A DNA stretch of 8,932 nucleotides from Nitrosomonadaceae bacterium (GTDB taxonomy: Bacteria; Pseudomonadota; Gammaproteobacteria; Burkholderiales; Usitatibacteraceae), in the NCBI GenBank assembly GCA_021300055.1, contig JAJTHU010000017.1, positions 1 to 8,932 on the forward strand, written 5' to 3'. The notes beneath the pieces were generated by a model. The model was not told the DNA's origin and searched no databases. It saw only the letters and a list, made by a program, of their open reading frames with translations. Positions 1 to 5,536 of this stretch are shown piece after piece (the first letter of the stretch is position 1; each line of letters starts with the position of its first letter). Position numbers and translations under genes: made by a program.

Positions 1-65
1 ATGTGTTTCGCCGCGTGGCGGGCGCACTTCCGTCTTGGCAGTTAGCTGCCTACATTTCAAATTGA
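1..65 (+). CDS. 3' end of an upstream gene, possibly flhG (partial)
   Basis: The third frame is open from the left edge to a TGA at 63-65 and encodes about 20 residues ending FRRVAGALPSWQLAAYISN. It stops 12 nt before the fliA start, as expected for the last codons of a gene in the same operon. In many proteobacteria fliA follows flhF-flhG, and a short arginine- and tryptophan-containing helix would be compatible with an FlhG (MinD-like ATPase controlling flagellar number) C-terminus. Twenty open codons can easily occur by chance and no diagnostic motif is present. The coding status is therefore tentative and the flhG identity is inferred from context only. Confidence 0.38.
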   Translation, partial: VFRRVAGALPSWQLAAYISN

Positions 66-77
66 CGAGAGTTCATC

Positions 78-794
78 ATGCTGTACACCAAGTCAGGCAC
101 GTTGAGTCGAGATACCTACATAAACCAATATGCGCCACTAGTGCGTCGAGTCGCGCAGCAAATGATGTCGCGGCTACCCGCCAACGTTGAGGTCGATGAT
201 CTTGTTCAAGCCGGCATGATTGGCCTGATGGATGCCGTCGAGCGCTTTGAAGATGACCACGGCGTGAAGTTCGAGACCTTCGCCAGCCAGCGCATACGTG
301 GAGCTATGATCGATGAACTTCGTGCCGGCGATTGGATGCCACGGAGTGTGCGTCGCAACCAGCGCATGATCGAGTCGGCCATTACCAAACTTGAGCATGC
401 CAACGGTCGCTCGCCAAACGAGACTGAGATTGCGCGCGAGCTCGGCATGGATTTGGGCTCGTATCAGGAGCTGCTGCTCGACGCCAAGGGCGCACAGTTG
501 TTCTACTATGACGAATCTGACGATGGTGAGGAATCAGGGGGCATGCTTATCGGCGCGGCGGGGGATACAGCGTTAGACCCTGCGGGTACGTTGATGGACA
601 AGCGCCTTAAGACGGCGTTAGTCGAGGGAATTGAAGCGCTACCCGAGCGCGAGAAGCTGCTGATGTCCCTCTACTATGAGCAAGACCTGAATATGAAAGA
701 GATTGCGGCAGTGATGTCGATCACCGAATCTAGAGTGTCGCAGCTGCATAGCCAAGCTGTGGCGCGTCTGCGTAGCAAGCTGAAGTCGTGGTGA
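78..794 (+). CDS. fliA: RNA polymerase sigma factor FliA (sigma-28)
   Basis: Alternative sigma factor that directs RNA polymerase to late (class III) flagellar and chemotaxis promoters. At 238 aa it has the normal family length. Sigma region 2 spans about residues 20-92 and includes the core-binding stretch VDDLVQAGMIGLMDAVERF and the -10 recognition segment around FETFASQRIRGAMIDELR, followed by DWMPRSVRR. Region 3 covers about 93-150. Region 4, with the helix-turn-helix that reads the -35 element, is at about 185-234 (ALPEREKLLMSLYYEQDLNM, then EIAAVMSITESRVSQLHSQA). The ATG at 78 has a modest Shine-Dalgarno (CGAGAG, 66-71) six bases upstream. Its inhibitor gene flgM lies in the same window on the opposite strand, behind a predicted sigma-28 promoter. 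The promoter of fliA itself is not in the window. The gene appears intact. Confidence 0.97.
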   Translation: MLYTKSGTLSRDTYINQYAPLVRRVAQQMMSRLPANVEVDDLVQAGMIGLMDAVERFEDDHGVKFETFASQRIRGAMIDELRAGDWMPRSVRRNQRMIESAITKLEHANGRSPNETEIARELGMDLGSYQELLLDAKGAQLFYYDESDDGEESGGMLIGAAGDTALDPAGTLMDKRLKTALVEGIEALPEREKLLMSLYYEQDLNMKEIAAVMSITESRVSQLHSQAVARLRSKLKSW

Positions 795-1012
795 CGACTG
801 GTGCGATGGGCGACGCACAGCGTCACCAGAAGCGCCGCGGGGTGCCCCTTTTGTGGCCGTCGCGCTACCCGTAGGAGCCTTGGGTCCGACTCATTGCGGG
901 ATGTCGCTGAGACGGTGCCGGTCTTGACTGACACGGCAATGCGCTAGCAGCGAATGATAGGCGCAATACCGCAGCCAGACGGCCCGGCAAAAACAGCGCG
1001 GAGATCTGAAAG
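795..1012. other. Convergent intergenic region fliA / HDOD gene
   Basis: This 218-nt gap lies between two convergently transcribed genes, and no credible gene is visible in it. It contains a nested inverted repeat overlapping the fliA stop (GTGACG 791-796 with CGTCAC 821-826, enclosing GTGCG 801-805 with CGCAC 814-818). It also contains a tight GGG/CCC hairpin at 839-848 followed by TTTT, and an 8-bp hairpin with one bulge at 916-938. In the minus direction a run of five T residues (989-993) lies about 20 nt past the HDOD stop, but only behind a very weak stem. Any of these could help end transcription. None is a convincing intrinsic terminator by itself. Confidence 0.5.
916..938. repeat. Inverted repeat / hairpin in the convergent gap
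   Basis: TGCCGGTC (916-923) pairs with GAC (930-932) and CGGCA (934-938), with A933 bulged and a 6-nt loop. No T-tract follows on either strand, so it is not a classical rho-independent terminator. It could act as a bidirectional pause or a 3'-end-stabilising structure between two convergent transcripts. That role is inferred only from its position. Confidence 0.4.
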
Positions 1013-1912
1013 TTACTGCTTACAGGACTCGACCATGCGAACTACATCATCGGGTTCGAGTTTGAGGACTTCGAGAAGTTGCTCCTCGATCATCTCCCAG
1101 CCATCCATAATCGTTCCACCGCTTTGCAGAGCGTCGATTTGATCGACGAGGAACCCGAAAGCGATTAGGCGCTTAATCATGCGCGCCGAGGCCGCGGCTT
1201 CACCGTTGAAGTACTTGGCGTCGTGATGAAAGAAAATCGCGAGGGCAAGCATCTCCGGAAGATGCCACTCTTTTGCGAGGACGTAGCCGAGCTGGTTGTG
1301 CGTCAGCTCGAAGCGCTCCTTTTCCTGCTGAATCAGCCCGAGGCCGAGCGCGCCATGATGCTCGAGAAGGAGATCACCGTAATTGTCGAATCGGTTGATC
1401 AGCACGGCCTGCCCGGCGTTCCGGAACGTGACATAGGTCTTCGCTTCTTCGGGGTCGATCGCGCGAATTTCGGGTGCAATGCGATCGGCGATCGTTGAAT
1501 AGCGTGCCGCGTCGTTCCAAAAGTCTTCCATCAAGCGTCCTGTCTTAGTGCCGAATGCTTGCCGGATTAGCAGGCGCGAAACCAGACATGCAGTGTTTTG
1601 CAGGCCGATGATCGAGACGGCTTGGCTCATGTTGGTTGTTTGCATACGGCGACCAAAGTAAGGCGAGTTCACCGTTTTGAGGATGCTCGCAGACAGCGCG
1701 AGATCCTTGCCGACCATAGCGGCGACGTCGCGAATATCGACGTTTTCGTCGGCCATGGCCTTGCTGAACTCATTGACCAACTCTGGACACGGAGGCAACT
1801 TCAGGTCGCGCGCAATCTTCTCGCTGGCGAGCTGGACCTCAATGAGTTCTGGGCTCGAACCCATTGGGTTAGTGGCGCTCTGCCAGTTCTGTGTCTGGGT
1901 GGCTGCTTGCAT
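1013..1912 (-). CDS. Stand-alone HDOD-domain protein, probable signalling/regulatory protein
   Basis: 299-aa protein built around one HDOD domain, a fold related to HD phosphohydrolases that usually lacks their catalysis and serves as a regulatory or protein-binding output module. Family hallmarks are LPPCPELVNEF (39-49), KDLALSASILKTVNSPYFG (69-87), an AVSIIGL segment (98-104) and the C-terminal THNQLGYVLAKEWHLP (204-219) with HHD at 229-231. The expected HD pair is degenerate: the usual WxHS-like site reads FWNDAARYS (131-139) and the usual HDIG position reads FRNAGQAVL (163-171). Enzymatic activity is therefore unlikely. No receiver, GGDEF or EAL domain is attached. The start is supported by GGGAG (1921-1925) eight bases upstream. 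It lies 72 nt downstream of flgN on the same strand, probably as the last gene of the flgA-flgM-flgN unit, so a motility-linked role is likely but not shown. Its partners and ligand cannot be read from the sequence. Confidence 0.9.
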   Translation of the reverse strand: MQAATQTQNWQSATNPMGSSPELIEVQLASEKIARDLKLPPCPELVNEFSKAMADENVDIRDVAAMVGKDLALSASILKTVNSPYFGRRMQTTNMSQAVSIIGLQNTACLVSRLLIRQAFGTKTGRLMEDFWNDAARYSTIADRIAPEIRAIDPEEAKTYVTFRNAGQAVLINRFDNYGDLLLEHHGALGLGLIQQEKERFELTHNQLGYVLAKEWHLPEMLALAIFFHHDAKYFNGEAAASARMIKRLIAFGFLVDQIDALQSGGTIMDGWEMIEEQLLEVLKLEPDDVVRMVESCKQ

Positions 1913-1925
1913 GTTGGGTTCTCCC

Positions 1926-1942
1926 GGACGCCGGCGGCGTCC
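1926..1942 (-). promoter_or_regulatory. Hairpin directly upstream of the HDOD-gene Shine-Dalgarno
   Basis: A perfect 7-bp GC-rich stem lies in the 72-nt gap between flgN and the HDOD gene (on the + strand GGACGCC 1926-1932, loop GGC 1933-1935, GGCGTCC 1936-1942). In the minus-strand mRNA the 3' arm ends at the base just before GGGAG (1921-1925), the apparent ribosome binding site, with no spacer. No T-run follows. It could stabilise the downstream message, act as a processing barrier, or modulate ribosome access. The structure is evident from the sequence. The function is inference. Confidence 0.5.
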
Positions 1943-1984
1943 TCAATATCTTGAAGTCGATTCGCGTGTGGGCAGTTGAAGTCT

Positions 1985-2467
1985 CTACGCGCGACCGAAT
2001 GAGCCGAAGTTGCCGCCGAAGCGCGCGAAGCCGTCGGCGCCGTAATTCGGCACGCCGCTGCCGTTTCCTCCGAGTGAGTTAACGATACCGGCGCGCTGTT
2101 CAATGCGCTTCGATTGGTGCGCGATGAGTCGCGCCGTAATGTGATCCAATTCCATTGCCTCGCGCACCTTGGCGATGATCGATTCGAATAATTCGGAGGC
2201 GCCTGGACCAGCAGCGCTAAGCTTTGCGCGCAAGGTCTCGGCAGAAATCGGTTCACCGAGTGCGCGCTTGGTGTGCGTGCGCGCGGTCGCGAGTCGCTCC
2301 AAAGCTTGTGATTTGCGTTGGCTAATGTCGAGCATTGCATCGGCATCAGAGCGCGCGATCGCGTCGGTCTCTTGCTCAGCGAGTTCAAGATACTCGCTGA
2401 TGGCAAGGAACTCTGAGTCCAATAGACGACGTAGTGGCGTGGGTGAGGCAGCGAGAGCGGTGGGCAT
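1985..2467 (-). CDS. flgN: Flagellar export chaperone FlgN
   Basis: Cytoplasmic type III export chaperone, which in characterised species binds the hook-filament junction proteins FlgK and FlgL and delivers them to the flagellar export gate. The 160-aa product is almost wholly helical in character: residues 10-130 form charged, heptad-like helices (for example SEYLELAEQETDAIARSDAD and ELDHITARLIAHQSKRIEQR), with the short YGADG motif seen near FlgN C-termini at 142-146. A Gly/Phe-rich tail (GFARFGGNFGSFGRA, 146-160) ends the protein. FlgN sequences are poorly conserved, so the call leans on size, helical character, YGADG and position directly after flgM. The gap to flgM is 14 nt. The Shine-Dalgarno is weak (GGAT, 5-nt spacing), so coupling to flgM translation is likely. 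Confidence 0.88.
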   Translation of the reverse strand: MPTALAASPTPLRRLLDSEFLAISEYLELAEQETDAIARSDADAMLDISQRKSQALERLATARTHTKRALGEPISAETLRAKLSAAGPGASELFESIIAKVREAMELDHITARLIAHQSKRIEQRAGIVNSLGGNGSGVPNYGADGFARFGGNFGSFGRA

Positions 2468-2481
2468 TTGGGATCCGATCG

Positions 2482-2802
2482 TTATTTGTCACGCTGAAGG
2501 CTGGCGTCGGCCAGCATCTTGTCGGCGATGGCGCTTGCATTGATGCGGTACGTGCCATTGGTAATCGCGTGCCGCAGTTCATTCACGCGCGCGTGGTCGA
2601 TATCACTCGCACCCAGCTCTTTGGAAAGCGCCTTGAGCTTCTCAGAGAGCGGCGACAGCTTTACGCTTTCTGCGGCTGTTGCAACAGGCTCGGGCGCGCT
2701 GCGTCGACCTTCGCTCGCCGAATTAGTGGTTCCCTTACTCCGAGTCATTACCTGGTCGAGCAGCGTCGGTGTATTTGCGAGGTTTGTTTTGGAGATGGTC
2801 AT
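2482..2802 (-). CDS. flgM: Anti-sigma-28 factor FlgM
   Basis: Small inhibitor that binds FliA in the cytoplasm and is secreted through the finished hook-basal body, coupling late gene expression to assembly. The 106-aa protein has a disordered N-terminal half rich in Ser, Thr, Asn and Ala, suited to export. Its conserved sigma-binding half starts at VKLSPLSEKLKALSKEL (47-63) and continues through DIDHARVNELRHAITNGTYR (67-86) and INASAIADKML (87-97). It is transcribed from its own predicted sigma-28 promoter (2868-2894), which leaves a 5' leader of about 60 nt, and probably also by read-through from flgA. The Shine-Dalgarno is short (GGA, about 7 nt before the ATG). flgN follows after 14 nt. 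No truncation or frameshift is visible. Confidence 0.95.
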   Translation of the reverse strand: MTISKTNLANTPTLLDQVMTRSKGTTNSASEGRRSAPEPVATAAESVKLSPLSEKLKALSKELGASDIDHARVNELRHAITNGTYRINASAIADKMLADASLQRDK

Positions 2803-2867
2803 AAGAATTCCGTTTCTGCTCGCTCAGGGCGCCTTGGAGCGACCCACGTTAGAGCATGTCAAGGATC

Positions 2868-2894
2868 ACTTCGGCAGCGATTTGTCGAACTTTA
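2868..2894 (-). promoter_or_regulatory. Sigma-28 (FliA) promoter for flgM-flgN-HDOD
   Basis: Read on the minus strand, TAAAGTTC (2894-2887) is followed after exactly 11 nt by GCCGAAGT (2875-2868). The established enterobacterial sigma-28 consensus is TAAAGTTT-N11-GCCGATAA. The -35 element matches 7 of 8 positions, the -10 begins with the invariant GCCGA, and the spacing is exact. An A/T-rich tract (2894-2917), unlike the GC-rich surroundings, lies just upstream and could act as an UP-like element. Transcription should start near 2860, giving a leader of about 60 nt before the flgM ATG at 2802. The promoter sits just past the flgA stop codon, the expected place for a class III flgM promoter. 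Confidence 0.85.
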
Positions 2895-2914
2895 GGAAAT
2901 TTTTAACTTATTGA

Positions 2915-3769
2915 TTACAAACGAATTTCGGCAACCTTGCCAGGACGCGCGATGCCGGAGACGGTACGACCGTTTTCGGTACGAATGCGAACTTGGCCAC
3001 CGTCGACCGCGTTATTCAACGCGACGCCGTCGGCGCTAATAGAGAAACCATTTCCACGGACGGTCATCTTCACGATTTCGCCCTGGGAAACCACGGGTAG
3101 GGCGCGCAACCATTCCTCACGAATTACGGTGCCGGGAGTGACGGCGCGCGTAAGCGCACGGAACTCGACGCTCGTGCCGGGACGCAACGGGGTGCCGGGT
3201 TCGGTGGTGAGTTCAGCGTCGGCTTCGATTAGGTCGCCATCATTGATGGGTTGACCAGGGGCGAGGGTTCGCGCAGCGACCAAGGCGCGGCCGCTGACGC
3301 GGACGTTCAACGGAACGGTAACGCTCCAGCGTGCGCCGTCAATGCAACGCAGGCCGAGCCGCGACTTTCCCCACAGCCGTGTTCCGCTGGGCACGAAAGG
3401 CTCCACTGTATTGCACGGCGCGAGCGAAAGGTTTGGGTCGGGCGAGCCAACGTCGAACTCAACTTGCCCGTCCAATTGGCGAGTCTGAAGGGTCAGAAAC
3501 GCCTCAATAACAGGTGCGATGCCGCCGCGCGCGAGGTCACGCGCCGACGCGGTTTGACCGGGAGCCAATTGGCTCTGATTCGTTGCCTGGGCCGGGTTCG
3601 CGCTGTTTGCGCCGGCGCTTTGTCCCCTAGCCACCTCGATCCCTTGTGAGATCGATGTGGGCGCGCGCTGCGCCAGAGCACCGAACGGGGTCGCCAGCAG
3701 CAAGGACGCGACAAGGCATCGGCACAAGTGGGTGAAGCAAATAGCGATTTTCAGCGTTCTGGTGTTCAT
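2915..3769 (-). CDS. flgA: Flagellar P-ring assembly chaperone FlgA
   Basis: Periplasmic chaperone required to polymerise FlgI into the P-ring around the rod. The ATG at 3769 gives 284 aa and is preferred over an in-frame ATG at 3862 (315 aa). It is preceded by AAGGA nine bases upstream and places a normal signal peptide at the N-terminus (basic MNTRTLK, hydrophobic CLVASLLLATPFG, cleavage likely after ALA at 31-33). An Ala/Ser/Gln-rich linker covers about residues 35-80. The SAF-like domain follows at about 159-221 (RALVAARTLAPGQPINDGDL), then the conserved C-terminal domain with VSQGEIVKMTVRGNGFSI (227-244) and the closing VSGIARPGKVAEIRL. Cys119 and Cys142 could pair in the periplasm. The gene diverges from flgB and heads the minus-strand flgA-flgM-flgN-HDOD block. 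The linker makes it somewhat longer than typical FlgA. Confidence 0.93.
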   Translation of the reverse strand: MNTRTLKIAICFTHLCRCLVASLLLATPFGALAQRAPTSISQGIEVARGQSAGANSANPAQATNQSQLAPGQTASARDLARGGIAPVIEAFLTLQTRQLDGQVEFDVGSPDPNLSLAPCNTVEPFVPSGTRLWGKSRLGLRCIDGARWSVTVPLNVRVSGRALVAARTLAPGQPINDGDLIEADAELTTEPGTPLRPGTSVEFRALTRAVTPGTVIREEWLRALPVVSQGEIVKMTVRGNGFSISADGVALNNAVDGGQVRIRTENGRTVSGIARPGKVAEIRL

Positions 3770-3816
3770 GTTTCGGCGTCCTTGCCGGCACCATCGGGCG
3801 CCGTTTTGATACATGC

Positions 3817-3822
3817 AGTCTA
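3817..3822 (-). promoter_or_regulatory. Candidate -10 element for flgA
   Basis: TAGACT on the minus strand matches TATAAT at 4 of 6 positions. It lies 18 bp from the near edge of the predicted FlhDC box, nearly mirroring the flgB-side element at 19 bp. No good -35 hexamer accompanies it, as is usual for FlhDC-activated sigma-70 promoters. A competing pair on the same strand is TTGGGA with TATCAA, 16 bp apart. Assignment is tentative. Confidence 0.35.
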
Positions 3823-3840
3823 GGCGCTCCCAATCCTTGA

Positions 3841-3883
3841 AATCCGGGGAATAACGAGGCAATGGGGCGCTTTATCCGGGCTT
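3841..3883. promoter_or_regulatory. Candidate FlhDC (FlhD4C2) box between flgA and flgB
   Basis: Two inverted 16-bp half-sites flank an 11-bp spacer: AATCCGGGGAATAACG (3841-3856) and CGCTTTATCCGGGCTT (3868-3883). The enterobacterial FlhD4C2 box is two inverted half-sites of the form AA(C/T)G(C/G)N2-3AAATA(A/G)CG separated by 10-12 bp. The left half matches 11 of 13 defined positions. The reverse complement of the right half matches 9 of 13. The site lies in the divergent flgA/flgB intergenic region, where FlhDC acts in enterobacteria, and falls at about -74 to -32 relative to a flgB start inferred from the -10 at 3903-3908. The symmetry and spacing are direct observations. The identity as an FlhDC site is inference. 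Confidence 0.55.
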
Positions 3884-3902
3884 TTGCCGCCCTCAAGCTC
3901 AC

Positions 3903-3908
3903 CATAAT
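3903..3908 (+). promoter_or_regulatory. Candidate -10 element for the flgB operon
   Basis: CATAAT matches TATAAT at 5 of 6 positions and lies 19 bp downstream of the predicted FlhDC box. No recognisable -35 hexamer is present at 15-18 bp, which fits an activator-dependent promoter. The implied start near 3915 gives a leader of about 85 nt before the flgB ATG at 4001. Confidence 0.42.
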
Positions 3909-4000
3909 CGTTCCCCATCACCCAACAAAAGTCCGCTTGCACCAACACCAGCACAGCGCCGAAGCACCATCGACTGACCGGAAATCTCGCCCCAACGACC

Positions 4001-4435
4001 ATGCTGAATCGGATCACTAACCAACTCGATTTCAATGCCGAAGCGCTTAAGCTGCGCAGCGAACGGCAGCGTGTCTTGGCATCGAACATCGCCAATGCCG
4101 ATACGCCTGGATATCAAGCGCGCGACATTAACTTTCGGGAGGCGCTGCGCGACGCGACTAGCCATATCCTGCAGCGCGACCCGAGTAACGCGGCGCGGCA
4201 ACCCGCCGATCGACCCGCCTTGACCCATGCGGGCCACGTCACGGGACCGAGTGGGACCGCCGGTAGTGCATCGCTGCTTTACCGACTGCCGACGCAGGCT
4301 GCCTTCGACAGCAACACAGTCGACGTAGATCGAGAAACAGCAAACCTCGCAGAAAACACGCTCAAGTACGAAGCCACGCTTAGATTCTTGAACGGTCAGA
4401 TTAAGTCCATGAATCTTGCGATCAATGGCCAGTAG
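4001..4435 (+). CDS. flgB: Flagellar proximal rod protein FlgB
   Basis: Structural subunit of the proximal rod, exported by the flagellar type III system and placed near the MS-ring/FliE junction. At 144 aa it is of typical size. The rod-family N-terminal motif is clear (ERQRVLASNIANADTPGYQA, 21-40), as is the C-terminal helix typical of FlgB (DRETANLAENTLKYEATLRF, then LNGQIKSMNLAI). The middle is variable and low in structure, as usual for rod proteins. The N-terminus MLNRITNQLDFNAEALKLR aligns well with FlgB start regions, so the ATG at 4001 is kept even though no Shine-Dalgarno stands in the proper window. The nearest purine run is GGAAA around 3980, about 17 nt upstream. It is the first gene of the plus-strand rod/hook operon, and flgC follows after 37 nt. 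Confidence 0.95.
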   Translation: MLNRITNQLDFNAEALKLRSERQRVLASNIANADTPGYQARDINFREALRDATSHILQRDPSNAARQPADRPALTHAGHVTGPSGTAGSASLLYRLPTQAAFDSNTVDVDRETANLAENTLKYEATLRFLNGQIKSMNLAINGQ

Positions 4436-4472
4436 CCACGCTAACGCGTTCTGAACGTCAAAAGGAAACGCT

Positions 4473-4883
4473 ATGTCTCTCTTCAAAGTATTCAATGTCG
4501 CAGGCTCTGGTGTCAGTGCACAAAACGTTCGGCTCAACGTCATCGCATCGAATCTTGCCAATGCGGACAGCGTGGCAGGGCCAGATGGAACCGCCTACAA
4601 AGCCAAACAGGCCGTATTCGCGACCTACCTAGAGGATCGTAACGATCCTGCAGCGACCAGTGTCAAGGTGTCGCAGATCGTCGAAAGCCAGGCGGAGGGC
4701 AGAAAGGTCTATGACCCGAAGAATCCGCTGGCTGACGAAACCGGCAATGTCACGATGCCTAACGTGAATGTCATCGAAGAGATGGTCAACATGATTTCCG
4801 CCTCGCGTTCTTACCAAAACAATGTCGAGGTCATGAATACCGCGAAGTCCCTGTTGTCCAAAACGCTGCAGCTCGGCGCATAA
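4473..4883 (+). CDS. flgC: Flagellar proximal rod protein FlgC
   Basis: Second proximal rod subunit, 136 aa, the usual length. The N-terminal D0 helix carries the rod/hook signature (SGVSAQNVRLNVIASNLANA, 12-31). The C-terminal helix is typical of FlgC (MPNVNVIEEMVNMISASRSY followed by NNVEVMNTAKSLLSKTLQLG). Together these termini form the coiled-coil core of the axial structure. A strong Shine-Dalgarno (AAAGGAAA) lies just before the ATG. The stop is 11 nt before flgD, so the two are probably translationally coupled. Confidence 0.96.
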   Translation: MSLFKVFNVAGSGVSAQNVRLNVIASNLANADSVAGPDGTAYKAKQAVFATYLEDRNDPAATSVKVSQIVESQAEGRKVYDPKNPLADETGNVTMPNVNVIEEMVNMISASRSYQNNVEVMNTAKSLLSKTLQLGA

Positions 4884-4894
4884 GCGAGAAAACG

Positions 4895-5536
4895 ATGAGC
4901 ATCTCTGCAATTTCGAATAGCGCAAAAGCTGGTACGACCGCCACCCAGAAAAGCGCAGCTGAGGAAGCGGGTAATCGTTTCTTAAGCCTGTTGGTTGCGC
5001 AACTCAAGAACCAAGATCCCCTCAATCCGCTCGACAACGCGCAGATCACCAGCCAGATGGCACAGGTGAGCACGGTACAGGGCATTGAGAAGCTCAATGC
5101 AACAATGACCTCCGTGCTCGCGCAGGTGCAGGCCATGCAGGCTACCGGCATGGCAGGCAAAACAGTACTCGTGGATGGCAACCAACTAATGGTTGGCGGA
5201 GAAGAGCCCGCGAGGGGCGCGTTCGAGTTGCCGGACGGCGCGCGTCGTATTACGGTCGAAGTGCGAGACGCAACCGGCAAAGTTGTTGCGACGCTTCCAC
5301 AAGCAGACGGCAAGGGCATTCGTAACTTTAGCTGGGATGGCATGGCAGACGGTAAGGCTGTTCCACCAGGCACCTACTCGTTCTCCGTCAAGGCAGACGT
5401 GGCCGGACAAAGTATCGCTGGCCGCACCTACTCGGCGGATCGCATTACGGGCGTCTTGCCGACACCAAACGGAGTGCAGTTCAGCACCACGAGCGGAAAC
5501 ATCATCACGATGGACTCGATACGCGCAATCACCTGA
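4895..5536 (+). CDS. flgD: Flagellar hook cap / assembly scaffold FlgD
   Basis: Cap protein that sits at the tip of the growing hook and allows FlgE subunits to polymerise, and is discarded when the hook is finished. The 213-aa product starts with a low-complexity export region (1-25). The conserved FlgD segment follows (NRFLSLLVAQLKNQDPLNPL, 27-46, then DNAQITSQMAQVSTVQGIEK, 47-66). After it come the Ig-like/FLN-type beta domain around 115-165, with its diagnostic FSWDGMADGKAVPPGTYSF, and a C-terminal beta segment returning to GNIITMDSIRAI. The Shine-Dalgarno is weak (GAGAA) and translation is probably coupled to flgC. A hairpin overlaps the stop codon. Confidence 0.96.
   Translation: MSISAISNSAKAGTTATQKSAAEEAGNRFLSLLVAQLKNQDPLNPLDNAQITSQMAQVSTVQGIEKLNATMTSVLAQVQAMQATGMAGKTVLVDGNQLMVGGEEPARGAFELPDGARRITVEVRDATGKVVATLPQADGKGIRNFSWDGMADGKAVPPGTYSFSVKADVAGQSIAGRTYSADRITGVLPTPNGVQFSTTSGNIITMDSIRAIT

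Noticed and set aside
1..45. ATG at position 1 with a 14-codon frame
   Set aside because: It is very short, has no visible context and stops at 43-45. The third frame is a better candidate for the upstream gene tail.
839..852. GGG/CCC hairpin followed by TTTT after fliA, possible intrinsic terminator
   Set aside because: The stem is only three base pairs with a 4-nt loop, too weak to call as a terminator.
989..1012. T5 run (minus strand) after the HDOD gene as a terminator
   Set aside because: The preceding inverted repeat is only about 3 bp, so it is not a credible rho-independent terminator.
1801..2406. Open frame of about 200 codons on the minus strand overlapping flgN and the 5' end of the HDOD gene
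   Set aside because: It is a GC-rich shadow frame with Arg/Ser/Pro-rich composition, and it overlaps two genes with recognisable products.
3770..3862. Longer FlgA reading frame starting at 3862
   Set aside because: The extra 31 residues precede a clear signal peptide and would bury it, and the region is the predicted promoter. The ATG at 3769 has AAGGA at good spacing.
3931..3956. Possible sigma-54 promoter (TGG...TGCA on the minus strand) upstream of flgA
   Set aside because: The GG to GC distance is 11, not 10, and the flanking bases do not fit TGGCAC-N5-TTGC. The FlhDC-type interpretation explains the region better.
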